Assembly: GCA_023091735.1 (NCBI GenBank)
Contig: JALKBU010000111.1
Span: 17,189 to 81,188, forward strand
Source: Trichomonas tenax
Lineage: Eukaryota; Parabasalia; Trichomonadida; Trichomonadidae
DNA length: 64,000 bases
Direction of reading: 5' to 3'
This document shows, one piece after another, positions 20,877 to 31,756 of the stretch (positions are counted from its first letter, which is position 1; each line of letters begins with the position of its first letter). The notes under the pieces were generated by a model. The model was not told the origin of the DNA, searched no databases, and saw nothing but the letters and a program-made list of their open reading frames with translations. The position numbers were made by a program, and so were the translations under genes.

Positions 20877-23800
20877 ATGTCGTCGCCCGAAGAAAAAGCG
20901 AGAGATCTCCCCGATCAGTGGGCTGCCGTCAGTTTCCTTATATTAAACAAGGATTCCAATGTCAGCACATCAAAGCTGAGAGGAAATCTCATAAATATAA
21001 CCATCAAAAACCCAGGATTGAAAAAGCAGATTAAGAATGTCCTCGAAAAATACAGTACTATGAATATCGATGATATCAGACTCTACTTAGAGTGCATCCA
21101 AAGACTTATTGAGACTATTGTCAACGAAAATACAATTTCTATTATTTTTGAGAACTCCATGCAATGTTTATACGAAGCGACGCTCATTGCTACACTTGTG
21201 TACACAGAATCAGAGAAAACTACAGAAAGAACTTTAGTAACGCCAGAAATTCAAATTCCTGATGTTTTCTTCAACTATTTGGAAGAAGCGTTTGGATGGA
21301 TTTTATCCATTCTACAAAAGGTAGATTTTCACGACTACAAAAAGCTTCATACTTACGTACAGCCTTACATTTTTGACTTTTTACTCCATTCGCCACCAAA
21401 TATCACAGAACGTAAGGAAGGAACAATTCTTTCACTTCTTTCGTTAGAACCCGAGTGGAATCGTAGTATTTCAGAAAGAATTCGTCAAATCTGCAATTCC
21501 AGCAAGAAAGACAGCTACAAGCGCGCATTGATGCTTTTACTTAATGCTGTAGATCACCTACGTTATGATTTCACAGTTGTTGATCATCGAGCAAGAATTA
21601 TGAACGAATTAATCGACTGGGCGAACTTCTCCCTCAAAATCAGCGATGAAGAAATTGGCCTACAGATGATATCGTTTACAATCGGCTCAATGATGGCGTG
21701 CAATTGGGATCCAACGCTTCCACAAGATCTCGGTACTCGCGAAATGTTCAAGAAACTCATCGAAACTACATTCAAACTTGCTAAAAACAACAAGTCTGAT
21801 CCTAAATATATCGATATCGCAACAAGATCAGTTTCATTAGTAAACTCAAGTTTATTCGATTCATACTGGAAGAAACTCAGCTCAATCATCGAAGATCACA
21901 TGAAGAAGCACGCTTCTCCAGATTCATTCAAGTCATTGACACTTGTTGTTCAACTTTTCTGCGGCAAATTTATTAATGGCAAAATGTTGATGCGTTTCGT
22001 CTCAGAAATAATTTACTCAGAGAAGGGAAAGAACTACATTCTTTACAAGAAGTACGAAACAATGGAAGACTCAATCAGAGATTTCTTCATCGAGTTTTCC
22101 GCTGTCGAACCAAGCGTTGTTTGCAACTATCTCAACGGCCTTCAGAAGATCATTGTCCAATCCAATGAAATCGGATCACGCACACAGTACATGTTAGAGA
22201 TTTGCGCGAGAATCAAGACAAAGAATGAAGCATTAATCAAAGGTCTTCTTGGCGCTATTGAGCCGAAACTCGAAGTTTATCTTGATGGAAGTGCTCCAGC
22301 AGGAATCATCAAGTCATGTCTTCCGTTGCTTGTTCCAATGTGGTCATTGATTCCAAGAGCTCGTCCAGTTATATCAACAATTGTACAAAAGCTTGTTGAA
22401 CATCTCGATTTGTCTATCGCGTCAATGACATTTGAAGTTTTCGTTAAAATGATGACAAATGCTTCTGCTGCTGACTTCCCAATCCAAGTTGCCTTCGCAA
22501 TGCCATGCGCTGTGTTCAGACAGCTCGTTCCAAGCATCTCAACACAGCAGTTCCTCAGCCAGGTCAGGCTCATCTATGATTTCGTTGTTGCGTTAACAAA
22601 GATCTTCAACGACAAGCCACAAGATATCCGCACTGAGTGGGAGGCTCTCAACAAGAAACTCGATTTTGCTCTCTTCCCATTCCTCTTCCACAGCGAACCA
22701 TTGATTGTCCGTTTGGTCAGAAACATTTACGCTGTTTTGGCTTCCAATGTTCAGTTCTACTGCGTCGCTCAGTGGCTTGCGAGCTCGCGTGGCCGTCCAC
22801 TCATTTCATCACTCAGGCATGCGATTGCTCAGCGTCCGGAGTGGTTCGCAGATGTTTCAAACAGAGTAATCAGCTTCTGGCGTGAACTTGCAACAGGAAA
22901 GAACATCGAGTTCGCGATCACGTTATCTGAAGTTCTTTCAGTTATCATCACACACGAGACTGAGTGTATTAAGTACTTCTTCCACGATTTACTCGAAATG
23001 TTTGTTAAGCATGGAGATTTGAAGATCTTACCACAATCTTTGATGATGTTAACACCTGATGTTTGGGATGTTTTCTTCGCAGAGTTCAACAATTTCTACG
23101 CAACTCATATTGATGATCAGCGCTTGCTTTGCCTTCAGATTCAAATGCTCTTTGCATCCAACAGGCACTTCATCAAGTTCAACCCAGATTTGAGAGACTC
23201 ATTCTACACAACACTGAAGAATTACGTCACATCAAAGAGAGCAAGATTCGAGCGTGAAATTCCATTCGAAATCATCTCCCTCAACATCTGCAACACAATT
23301 TCTCGCGTTGACAAAGGCATCATTCCAAAGTTATGCGAAGAAATTGGTGGTGGAAGTGAGCTCATCCGCAAGTTGATGATGAGAATCAACCCCAAAGAAA
23401 TCTTCGTTGTCAACACAAACAGAATTGTTGCTCATCTTGATATGTTATCTGTTGTCCTTTCCCAAACAAAGGTTGGCGTTAATGATGTCGCCACAGTTTT
23501 GTCATACCTTCTCACGATTGCTGACAAGTCAATGGAATACAAGGAAATTCTTGATGTCATCGCTGACTGTATCAACCAGATGTTCACAGTTAACGAGGAT
23601 TCAAGAACACTTATAATTAACACAGCCATTTCATTCAAGTACACTTTATTGTCTGAAATTGGCAAAGCCATTCTTCTTAATGCAAGGAACCATAACTCCA
23701 ACACCAAGAGCACGCAGCTCGCTGATGAACTTGTTCTTGCAACATCATTGTTCTCATCGACCGTAACAATGTCACACACAGTTGGTCTCAATCTTGCAAG

Positions 23801-25748
23801 AGCTGCACTCGAAAAACTTGCTGGCGATGATGAAGATGTCAAGAAGTCTTTCGCCAATCCGCTCTTCGCTTACGACCCACACTGCGAGGAGTATGTCTGG
23901 GCTCTCATGGACAAATACATGGGCCCAGAGGAAATGGAGCAGTTCGTCGACTTAATGTCAAAAGTTTCTCAAGACATTCCACGTCGTTCACAGCAACCAA
24001 TTGTTACTAACACAGCTCTTAACATGTACAAAGAGTCTCCATCCACAAGAGTGATTACAAATCTGTTCTCATACCTCTCATCAAATGACTTCACGGACTT
24101 CAACCAGATCACTCCTATTCTCAATGCTTGCGATGAAATCTTCTCCAAGTGCAAAGAAATTGACATCGAAGAAGTTGCTTCAATGTTATTAAATGGATCT
24201 GATGCTTCTCAATCACACTTGAATGCCGCTGTTTATATGTTCCAGAGCATGTTCAACAGCAAACCAGCAGAAGTTGCTGAGATCATTCTTTCCAACATGA
24301 AGTTCTTGAACGATTTGAAGAATCCATCAACATGGGTTGAAATCAACTCAAATGTTTCAAAGTACGCCAGAATCACATCAATTCTCTCATACATTCTTGC
24401 CATGAACAACGACGTTGAGCGCACACGCGAGCATTTCGGAAAGGCCGCACCAAGACTCCTTTGGTACAGTCTTCACATTTTCGAGCGCAAGGAGTTCAGA
24501 ATGGACTTGGTCCCGCCTCTTCTCCTTTCATTGCTTCACTCATTCTCTCCTCAGAGACAGCTCACGATCTTCACAAACATCGATCAGCATCTCTCTCCAG
24601 GCCAGTGCCAGTTCGCTAATGATGTCATTGAAGAGTTCGATGCAGAGGCAGCCAAAGAATTCAGACGCATTATCATCCCAGTCAGGGCTGATGGCCAAGA
24701 GATGAACTTGAACTTCGTCCACGCAATTTCACCACGCTTCGGCGCGCATGATATCGCTATGCTTTTGTCCGTCGTCGCCGAATACGCTACAAAGGATAAT
24801 GTCGGCGCTGTTTTGAGGTTCTTGCCTGCTCTTGTGAACGCTCTTCCTGCTGTCGCTCCGCCAAAGACACTTGCTTACTTCATCATGTTCCTCATCTCTT
24901 TCATGTTCGATAATGGTGACCCAAGAATCATTCTCGCCATTGCAGAAAATGGCACAGCACTTGTTGAAGCACTCCAGGAACATGGAAAGTTCGAAGACGT
25001 TTCACAGGAGTTCACAAAGCTCATCAATGCTGCAGGCGGTGTCAATGTCGTCATGTCCGTCGTTTTGGAGCCTCTTGCACTTGCAGACACTCTCACAGGA
25101 CCTCTGTATGCGGCCTGTGTTGACTTCTTGATTGTCGTCAATGGTCTGATAGCTGGAACAGATGATTCCAAGCTCACAACTGTCGATATGATTATTATCA
25201 TATTGGACGCTTTGTGGAACATCTCTGGTGTCAGAGGAAGGCGCTACAAATCAAGGAAGACTGGATGGATCAACGGCTGCCAGTCTATTGGCGATCTTGC
25301 AACATTTGCAAAGACAGTCCTGACCGACAACAACGAACTCAAGACAATCTGTCAGTTCCTTCTTCAGCTCACAGCAAACATGGTTATCCAGGATGATAAG
25401 TTCAGACTTAACACAGTTACGCTCTTCTCACGTTTGGTCGAAGACATCGAAGTCATCTCCAGTATGGAGAATGTGGGTGATTTTCTCCTCGTCTCAGCTG
25501 TTTGCTCTGATGAAGTCATTTCTTCTAAGTATGCATCACTCCTCGGTCAGCTCATCAACAGACAGATGAATCTCGGCACGAACTCTTGCGATGTTATCAG
25601 CGTTATGGGTCCAACTCTCGTCCACAATGACCAGGATAACATGACTGTTATCAGATCGATTTCACCAGATTTCTACCCAGCGCTTTCTGTCATTGCAAGG
25701 CCACCAGTCCTTTCTTCATTCATTACTGAATTAGTCTTCAATCAGTAA
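20877..25748 (+). CDS. 1623-residue alpha-solenoid protein (possibly Furry/MOR2-like)
   Basis: One unbroken frame of 1623 residues, the longest gene here, with GC-rich preferred codons in its last two thirds, which suggests high expression. It is helical throughout with HEAT/armadillo-like spacing and has no membrane helix, signal peptide or catalytic motif. Around residues 190-380 the blocks 'SLLSLEPEWNRSISERIRQ' and 'SVSLVNSSLFDSYWKKL' recall, weakly, the N-terminal region of Furry/Tao3/MOR2 cell-morphogenesis scaffolds, which work with NDR kinases in polarity. That is inference from pattern only. Furry proteins are usually over 2000 residues, so this would be a short form. Other large HEAT scaffolds remain possible. 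Stop TAA is followed by TAAACA. Confidence 0.85.
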   Translation: MSSPEEKARDLPDQWAAVSFLILNKDSNVSTSKLRGNLINITIKNPGLKKQIKNVLEKYSTMNIDDIRLYLECIQRLIETIVNENTISIIFENSMQCLYEATLIATLVYTESEKTTERTLVTPEIQIPDVFFNYLEEAFGWILSILQKVDFHDYKKLHTYVQPYIFDFLLHSPPNITERKEGTILSLLSLEPEWNRSISERIRQICNSSKKDSYKRALMLLLNAVDHLRYDFTVVDHRARIMNELIDWANFSLKISDEEIGLQMISFTIGSMMACNWDPTLPQDLGTREMFKKLIETTFKLAKNNKSDPKYIDIATRSVSLVNSSLFDSYWKKLSSIIEDHMKKHASPDSFKSLTLVVQLFCGKFINGKMLMRFVSEIIYSEKGKNYILYKKYETMEDSIRDFFIEFSAVEPSVVCNYLNGLQKIIVQSNEIGSRTQYMLEICARIKTKNEALIKGLLGAIEPKLEVYLDGSAPAGIIKSCLPLLVPMWSLIPRARPVISTIVQKLVEHLDLSIASMTFEVFVKMMTNASAADFPIQVAFAMPCAVFRQLVPSISTQQFLSQVRLIYDFVVALTKIFNDKPQDIRTEWEALNKKLDFALFPFLFHSEPLIVRLVRNIYAVLASNVQFYCVAQWLASSRGRPLISSLRHAIAQRPEWFADVSNRVISFWRELATGKNIEFAITLSEVLSVIITHETECIKYFFHDLLEMFVKHGDLKILPQSLMMLTPDVWDVFFAEFNNFYATHIDDQRLLCLQIQMLFASNRHFIKFNPDLRDSFYTTLKNYVTSKRARFEREIPFEIISLNICNTISRVDKGIIPKLCEEIGGGSELIRKLMMRINPKEIFVVNTNRIVAHLDMLSVVLSQTKVGVNDVATVLSYLLTIADKSMEYKEILDVIADCINQMFTVNEDSRTLIINTAISFKYTLLSEIGKAILLNARNHNSNTKSTQLADELVLATSLFSSTVTMSHTVGLNLARAALEKLAGDDEDVKKSFANPLFAYDPHCEEYVWALMDKYMGPEEMEQFVDLMSKVSQDIPRRSQQPIVTNTALNMYKESPSTRVITNLFSYLSSNDFTDFNQITPILNACDEIFSKCKEIDIEEVASMLLNGSDASQSHLNAAVYMFQSMFNSKPAEVAEIILSNMKFLNDLKNPSTWVEINSNVSKYARITSILSYILAMNNDVERTREHFGKAAPRLLWYSLHIFERKEFRMDLVPPLLLSLLHSFSPQRQLTIFTNIDQHLSPGQCQFANDVIEEFDAEAAKEFRRIIIPVRADGQEMNLNFVHAISPRFGAHDIAMLLSVVAEYATKDNVGAVLRFLPALVNALPAVAPPKTLAYFIMFLISFMFDNGDPRIILAIAENGTALVEALQEHGKFEDVSQEFTKLINAAGGVNVVMSVVLEPLALADTLTGPLYAACVDFLIVVNGLIAGTDDSKLTTVDMIIIILDALWNISGVRGRRYKSRKTGWINGCQSIGDLATFAKTVLTDNNELKTICQFLLQLTANMVIQDDKFRLNTVTLFSRLVEDIEVISSMENVGDFLLVSAVCSDEVISSKYASLLGQLINRQMNLGTNSCDVISVMGPTLVHNDQDNMTVIRSISPDFYPALSVIARPPVLSSFITELVFNQ

Positions 25749-26328
25749 TAAACAATTCTTATTTTATTACCTACAATTTTTATTATTGTTCTTCAATGTG
25801 ATGTATACTTATTATATCCAAATAAGAAACTCTCTGTTTTGGAATGTTGCGGAAATCAGTATGTGATCAAATCTAAATGATTCATCATATTCTCACTGCA
25901 GCCATTAATGTAAGTACTAAAACTCTATGCTTTTGCAGTGGCAATAAGAATAAATCAAAAATAAATTTTTCTGTAGTGATTATAGTTGGCGTAAAAACCC
26001 GTCTACATCGATGAATATTAGGGGCTATAACTTTGCCTGCATTTCCTCCACAACCCAAGATAGAACATTCAATTCAAAGGAATGCTTTCATGAACCAAGA
26101 AAAAGAAAGATGCCTAAAACTAATAATCGAGAGGGACATGAATTAGGTGAAAATTGCTAAGGCTATGGAAAAACCACCATCAGGGTTAAAAAATTAGCAC
26201 AGCCTTGGTCTTCTCTATTTTGAAATAAAATTTTTCTTGTGATAAACTATGTATTGATGTATCAATGGAATTGCACATTGAAATGAATGACACAAGTCTA
26301 AAATCTCTTTGTATTTTCAGATTGGAAT
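25749..26328. other. Gene-poor stretch with a possible HTH remnant
   Basis: At 26092-26190 a plus-strand frame reads 'MNQEKERCLKLIIERDMN', a TAG, then 'VKIAKAMEKPPSGLKN' and a stop. It looks like a transposase or resolvase helix-turn-helix ('xxIAKxMxKPxSxxKN') broken by the TAG. No matching catalytic part lies nearby. Confidence 0.35.
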
Positions 26329-26676
26329 TTAATTTGGAGAATATATTCCATATATATTGCAAATGCAAGTATATTTTTCATTAGAATAAGTAGTTGAGAT
26401 ATGATCATCGGTTCTTTGGTCCCAAAGTGACATTGTTCCTGAAAATATTGATTGACTAACGTTATCGAAACAAGTTAATTGAACAAATACTGAAAAATAT
26501 GGTTCTATGGCTGAAGTGATTTCGTATGAAATACCATCTGATATAATTGGAAGATCTCGTGGAATTTGAAACTGTGGATCTTCGAAAGCATCCTTCATGA
26601 TAAAGTCAGCGATCTCTTTGGCTTTCTCTTTTGGAAATTTTGGTAATGATTCATTGGCTTGAACAGTATTGCTCAT
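26329..26676 (-). CDS. Small protein of unknown function
   Basis: 115 residues from the ATG at 26676; the frame extends upstream only to a TTG. It begins MSNTVQANE. The middle has 'EIADFIMKDAFEDPQF' and the end 'YSNEKYTCICNIYGIYSPN'. No known domain, signal peptide or membrane helix. It may be a C-terminally cut gene, because the last 20 residues become Ile/Tyr/Asn-rich like translated noncoding DNA. TTTTACATGACA lies about 55-66 bases upstream, a motif that recurs in the window. Confidence 0.4.
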   Translation of the reverse strand: MSNTVQANESLPKFPKEKAKEIADFIMKDAFEDPQFQIPRDLPIISDGISYEITSAIEPYFSVFVQLTCFDNVSQSIFSGTMSLWDQRTDDHISTTYSNEKYTCICNIYGIYSPN

Positions 26677-26749
26677 TAAAAACAAATAATTCTGACTAAT
26701 AAATTTTCATTTGACAAGTAAAATATTTTTTGTCATGTAAAAAAATCTA

Positions 26750-28170
26750 TGTTTCTAATGCAATCTTGTCAATGGCCAGGAGAGCCTTGTTTGCCATCAG
26801 TTCAAAGCAGATAACCTCAAGGCCACTTAATATCGTTTATTATCACTGATGGATGGGAAAATAATCAGGTTGAAATTCGAAGTGCAAAGCTATTATTGTT
26901 TGTTGATTTTAGTATTGATTCGAAATTACCGAAACTAATTCGAAAGAATACCTTAATAAGTCAAAGCAAACGTAGAGGACTTTATGAATGAGCTTATTAT
27001 TTTTCGATTGCAAATCAACAAGGGTCTTAGGCTTGTTAATCTAAGATAGTATAACCCAGAGGAAGGAAACCAACGATTCCATTCAAAAATGTAATGTCTG
27101 CTTCAATTCGGAATCCTACAGCCACGTTAGAGGAGCTTTCGGCTCAAACTCATATATCACAAACCTCAATTTAAAAGATTCATGTTGACAACGATTTCAG
27201 ATGGTCGTCTTTCACACCAGTTACTCCACTAACGGGGAGCACATGGCTAAGAACATCCAAATGTGCTCTGATGTGTTAGATGGCAATATTGAACCCTTAT
27301 ACTTCACCGATGAATCAAAAGCAATTTGTGGAGTTCGGACTATCAAAACCAAGGCCAAAAAGACCATCAATGAATCCCACAATGTTCGAATTGGTGCAGA
27401 ACGACCTCATCTGGCATGCGGATATCCCTAGCTGGAGCCACACTACCAGCATACCAATTTAAAATTAAAAAAAAAAATATGTGAAAGTATGAAGAAATAT
27501 TTTGTAAAATACATATGCCTCATTCGAACTCCGATAGAGGAATATGCATTTTCAACCAGGCGCCAGTACATAAGGACCACTATAAAACATGGTTGGAGCG
27601 GAACATTCATGTTTGCCAAGTCAGAGGCCTGCGACACAGAGGGAGATTGCAAAATGTTTTTAATGCATGTCAATGGACTTGACCTCATTTCTGACGCGTA
27701 TGATTTTCAACTCTTCAAGTATTAATTAAACATCCTAAACTTTGTATGATTTCATTGAACATTGACAAGTTGTAGTGCCACATGCAACTCGTTGGTTCAA
27801 ATAAACCAATCCTAGTTCAACTCCTGAATAGCTAGTTCCGCGTTGGTAATTCATGGCCAATTCTCATACATTGGTACAAGTGCTGCAATTTTTTGTCGCA
27901 TTGGATGGATGTTCAAAGATAACATGAAGTGGTGCGAGCACACCAACCTTTTGTCTGTGCGCTATAAGCCAATGCATCACTGAGAGTAAAGAAATCCATC
28001 TTGTTTCACAGGCTTTAGACAGATACTACCAAATTGATCTCATACCAGCCCAAGTACTAACACACACACACCAAGTGGTTCTTCTAGGCCGATTTGTGAG
28101 CACGCAAGTGCCCTTGTTGCTTAAAAACAATGACAAACTGCTGGAGCGGTTTCTCGGGATATTAAGTGCT
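26750..28170 (+). pseudogene. Decayed GC-richer coding region, possibly a mobile element
   Basis: This 1.4-kb block is distinctly less AT-rich than its flanks and carries several collinear open pieces on the plus strand: 27201-27431 ('LYFTDESKAICGVR'), 27489-27725 ('TTIKHGWSGTFMFAKSEA') and about 27970-28170 ('SQALDRYYQIDLIPAQVL', then 'LLLKNNDKLLERFLGILSA'). They are separated by stops and frame changes. The 'FTDES' and 'IKHGWSG' words faintly recall a Tc1/mariner-type catalytic region, but no DDE triad can be assembled. I regard it as a long-dead gene, probably transposon-derived. Confidence 0.35.
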
Positions 28171-28563
28171 TAAATTATGGATGATCTTGCTTATCTTGTA
28201 ACTACACTATCGTCCACCAGATGACAATTGAAAATATAGGTTATCCAATAGGTTTTTATATTGGTCCTTCGGAAAATAATAATGCCTATCAAATATTTTT
28301 CGATTCATTATCTTCAATTGGAACAATTTTTAATCGTTCTGATAAATGTGGTATAATCAAGTTTTTCTCAGAATTAACAACTTATATTTTATGTTATACA
28401 CGAGACATTTTCTTAATAGATTCAGCTCTAGAATTATAGTATGCAATCATCCACTAATTGGACCATCAAATCATACAGAGTTGTTTCATAGACAAAGAAG
28501 AAATTAACATGAGAATTTTATTAAAGTTATTCTATATTTAATGTTGTATAGAACAATATAGCT

Positions 28564-29394
28564 GTGAATAATTTCCATTATGAATTGAAAGGGAATCAAT
28601 TTCCATATAAAAACTTAAAAATATCTTTAGTGTTGTACTTTAACAAAACTTCAAAATATATTTTAGAGTTTGCTTGTAAAGCAACTATTTCGTTTCCATC
28701 AGATATTGTCAAAACACAATATACTGAAGTCGAAATCTTTTATGGATTCAAATATTTACCAGATTTCGCATCCTCTGGTTTTACCAATGTTATTAATATT
28801 TCTCAACCAAATTCTTTAACATCTATTGGGAATGATGCTTTTATATCAGCCAAAATTCGATATATTTTTATTCCCTCAAGTGTATCTCGTTTGGTGTCTA
28901 ATAATCCCTTTGATGCCACAGAAACATTGGAATATATTGATGTTTCTAATGATTCATTATCATTTACATCAATTGAAGGAGTCGTCTTTGATATGAATTG
29001 TACAAAACTGATATATTGTCCTAAAATGATATTAGAAAATCGATATATTATTCCATCAGGAGTTGTTACACTTTATTATGCATGCTTCAATGGAAATAAA
29101 AATTTATATCAGATCATAATTCCAGAATCAGTTGAATTTATTGATGGAAACGTTGTGGTTGATTGTGCCAATTAGAAACGATTAATTATACTCAGAACTC
29201 GAGACAATGCTAATGTTACATTTGCTTGTAATTCATTTTCCTTTACGAAATTCCAACAAAAAGATGTTGAATTCCATACACTTGCTGAATATGTAGAAAA
29301 TGAATTAAAGCCTGTAACAGTATATCTTTGTAATTACAGATTTATGTTTCATATGAAACATTTATATGTTTATATGTTTTCATTTTTCTTTTAA
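28564..29394 (+). pseudogene. BspA-like leucine-rich-repeat pseudogene, copy 1
   Basis: Typical TpLRR/BspA (LRR_5) units: 'FKYLPDFASSGFTNVINIS', 'SLTSIGNDAFISAKIRYIFIPSSV', 'NLYQIIIPESVEFIDG', here cited in parts. There is no ATG at the 5' end (the frame opens at a GTG), so the N-terminus is missing. An in-frame TAG at 29173-29175 interrupts the frame, which then continues with 'TLAEYVENELKPVTVYL' to the TAA at 29392-29394. BspA-like proteins are the largest surface-protein family of trichomonads and are linked to host-cell and matrix binding. This copy is broken. The adjacent block at 29702-30430 is a paralogue. Confidence 0.8.
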
Positions 29395-29701
29395 ATGAAC
29401 TGTAAATGCCTCAAGTCTTTAATATGATAGGTTGCATTTGTGCATGTGCTATATATGAAATATATCAGAGTGTTTTTATGATTTTACACAAACATTATTC
29501 ATAATTACATTGATAGTTATGAACAATTAGTATTTCTCAAAATATTAGATTGATGATTTAGAATTGACCAATACATGCTTAAAGTATCGATTTTTTCTGC
29601 AAATCTAATATTAAATGACTTGTAATCTTCATTATAATGACGATAATGACGGTTAAACGATAAAGTATTTTTATACCAAAACTTTCAAGTATTTATTTAT
29701 T

Positions 29702-30430
29702 AGAGTTCACTAATAACGAAACTGTTTCATTTCCGTCCAATGTTGTCAAATCACAGTATACGGAAGTCGAAATCTTTTATGGATTCACAATTTTACCTGA
29801 TTATGCATTGAAAGGTTTCTTTAATTTAATAAATCTCACTCTCCCAAATTCTATAACAACATTAGGGAATGATGTCATTGCCACAACGAAAATTAGATAT
29901 ATTTTTATTCCATCAAGTGTTTCTGACATTTAATATGCTAATCCATTTGATGTCACAAAATATTTAGAATTTATTCAAGTCGCAAGTGATTCCAAATCAT
30001 TCTCATCAATAGATGGAGTCCTATTTGATAAGAAATGCATAAAAATGTTGTATTATCCCAAAATGAAAAAAAAAAATTTCGATATGTTGTTCCATTAGGA
30101 GTTTCCGAACTTGGATTTGCATGTTTCAACGGAAATCAAAATCTACGCGAAATCATTTTACCAGAATCAATACATACTTTCAGATCTCGTACTATAGTTG
30201 AATGCTTAAGCTTAAAAAGATTAATAGTTCTAAGATCATTGGACAGCACAAATATTACATTTGATATTGATGCTTTGACTTTTTCTAACGTGAAGCAAAA
30301 TGATATAGAATATTACACACTTGCCGAGTATATAAAAAGTGAATTAAAGCCTATAACGATATTTCATTGTCATTATGCATTTATGATGAGAATGAAACAA
30401 TTATATGTTTTCTTTGTTAACGATTTTTAA
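29702..30430 (+). pseudogene. BspA-like leucine-rich-repeat pseudogene, copy 2
   Basis: Collinear with copy 1: 'QYTEVEIFYGF', 'GNDVIATTKIRYIFIPSSVS', 'FSSIDGVLFDKKC', 'TLAEYIKSELKPITIF'. The 5' end lacks a start codon. An in-frame TAA follows 'IPSSVSDI' near 29930. A frame change occurs at an A-run near 30065-30075: before it the frame reads 'YYPKMKKK', after it 'KKFRYVVPLGVSELG'. The frame then stays open to the TAA at 30430. The copy arose by tandem duplication and both copies then decayed separately. Confidence 0.8.
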
Positions 30431-30492
30431 TTTTTTTAACATTTTATGAATAATAAATGAACAAACAAACATCTTAAGATATTATATATACA

Positions 30493-31305
30493 TCACTTCT
30501 TGCTTTTCAATGAGAATCCGAAAGGATTTGCGCCACTGTTTGTACGCGGTTTTGGAGCGTCATTTAATGGCTTTTGAGTCATCGATTTCATTTGAGTGTT
30601 AAGAATGAAATAATCAGGAGTATTTTTAAATTGAGCGTAAAAGGACCTCCAAGCAGTTTGAATAAGACGTGCCGCGAGGTTTTCTCTGTCGTTTAAATAT
30701 TGTTTAATTCTCTTATTTTTATTTTTTTGAGATTCGATTTCCTTTCTTATGTTTTCTATTTCTATATTGTTCTTTTCGATTTCAACCTGTGCTTTATCAA
30801 TGAAAACGTCTTCTCCTTTGAGATATTGAACACATTTATCCTGTAATTCTCTTATTTTTCTATGATCCTGATATATTTTCAGTCTATGTTCGTCTATAGT
30901 CAGTGCTCGCTCAAGATTTTTGGATTGTGCCACTAATGCATTATATTTCTGTAATAGAACGTGTTTTTCTGATAAAGACTCACGAATATCGTTTTGAAAT
31001 TCAGGTAAATTGTATTTCTTTGTGCTTGTTTCTAAAAATTCGCGTCTTTTTTCGAGTTGATGTAATAAAGTGTCCGTTTGTTGCTTTATAAACGAAATAA
31101 TGTGCTTTTTCTGAACTTCTGTCTTCTTTTCGCTTGATAAAATGTCTGTTAAAAGTTCTAACTCTTCTATTTCGTTTTGACGCTTTTTTATCAACTGATT
31201 CATTTTATTTATTTCCTCATTTAATGACCCCGTCATTTTGAAGTCGGTGCTCCTCGAAACCATGCTTCTGGAAAGACTGGCTCTGCCAATGCCAGGTCTT
31301 TTCAT
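30493..31305 (-). CDS. Coiled-coil protein with IQ motif (nexin-DRC-like)
   Basis: 270 residues: a basic N-terminus rich in Arg/Ser, a long coiled coil (~28-205) and an IQ calmodulin-binding motif near 210-226 ('LAARLIQTAWRSFYAQFK'). The C-terminal 40 residues are Pro- and Lys-rich. Size and order fit the nexin-dynein regulatory complex subunits DRC9 (IQCG) or DRC10 (IQCD), which link doublets in flagella, and other flagellar genes lie in the window. The exact subunit cannot be named from sequence alone. The ATG at 31305 follows TAAAGTGATTTTTG by about 14 bases, a sequence containing AAAGTGA, the inverted form of the initiator-like motif. Confidence 0.75.
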   Translation of the reverse strand: MKRPGIGRASLSRSMVSRSTDFKMTGSLNEEINKMNQLIKKRQNEIEELELLTDILSSEKKTEVQKKHIISFIKQQTDTLLHQLEKRREFLETSTKKYNLPEFQNDIRESLSEKHVLLQKYNALVAQSKNLERALTIDEHRLKIYQDHRKIRELQDKCVQYLKGEDVFIDKAQVEIEKNNIEIENIRKEIESQKNKNKRIKQYLNDRENLAARLIQTAWRSFYAQFKNTPDYFILNTQMKSMTQKPLNDAPKPRTNSGANPFGFSLKSKK

Positions 31306-31756
31306 CGCGTGTAAGAAATGGCAAAAATCACTTTACATTGTCAAAAATACGTTATTTTCTATTTCATCCATATTTTTGATAAATATCATGATTATAACAA
31401 AACTAATATTGAAAATAGATTTCATACACTTTATTGAACATAAATTATAAAGATATTAGCCTTTTCATTTTTGCATGACTATGAATTTTTTTTTTAATTT
31501 TTCAATCTTTCATTGCTAAAATCATCACAAAGACCATAACATTGATAAATTGCCATCACAAATGGCTTGCATCATCAAATAGTATATGGAAAAGCCAAAA
31601 GCTTATTTCAATTCTTGGTGACAATTCTCTCCAAAAGAATTTTGTGATAGTTATCTAAAATTCTGCTGAATGTGATTTGAGTTTTGGATGAAGTTTGAAG
31701 GATTTATAAAAGCAAATTTCTTTACATTCCTAAAATATAAAATAAATAATAAAAAA

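Noticed and set aside
24871..25222. Several 60-140-codon frames on both strands inside the 1623-residue gene
   Set aside because: They overlap a long unbroken, codon-biased frame and have no start signals or motifs; shadows of GC-rich coding sequence.
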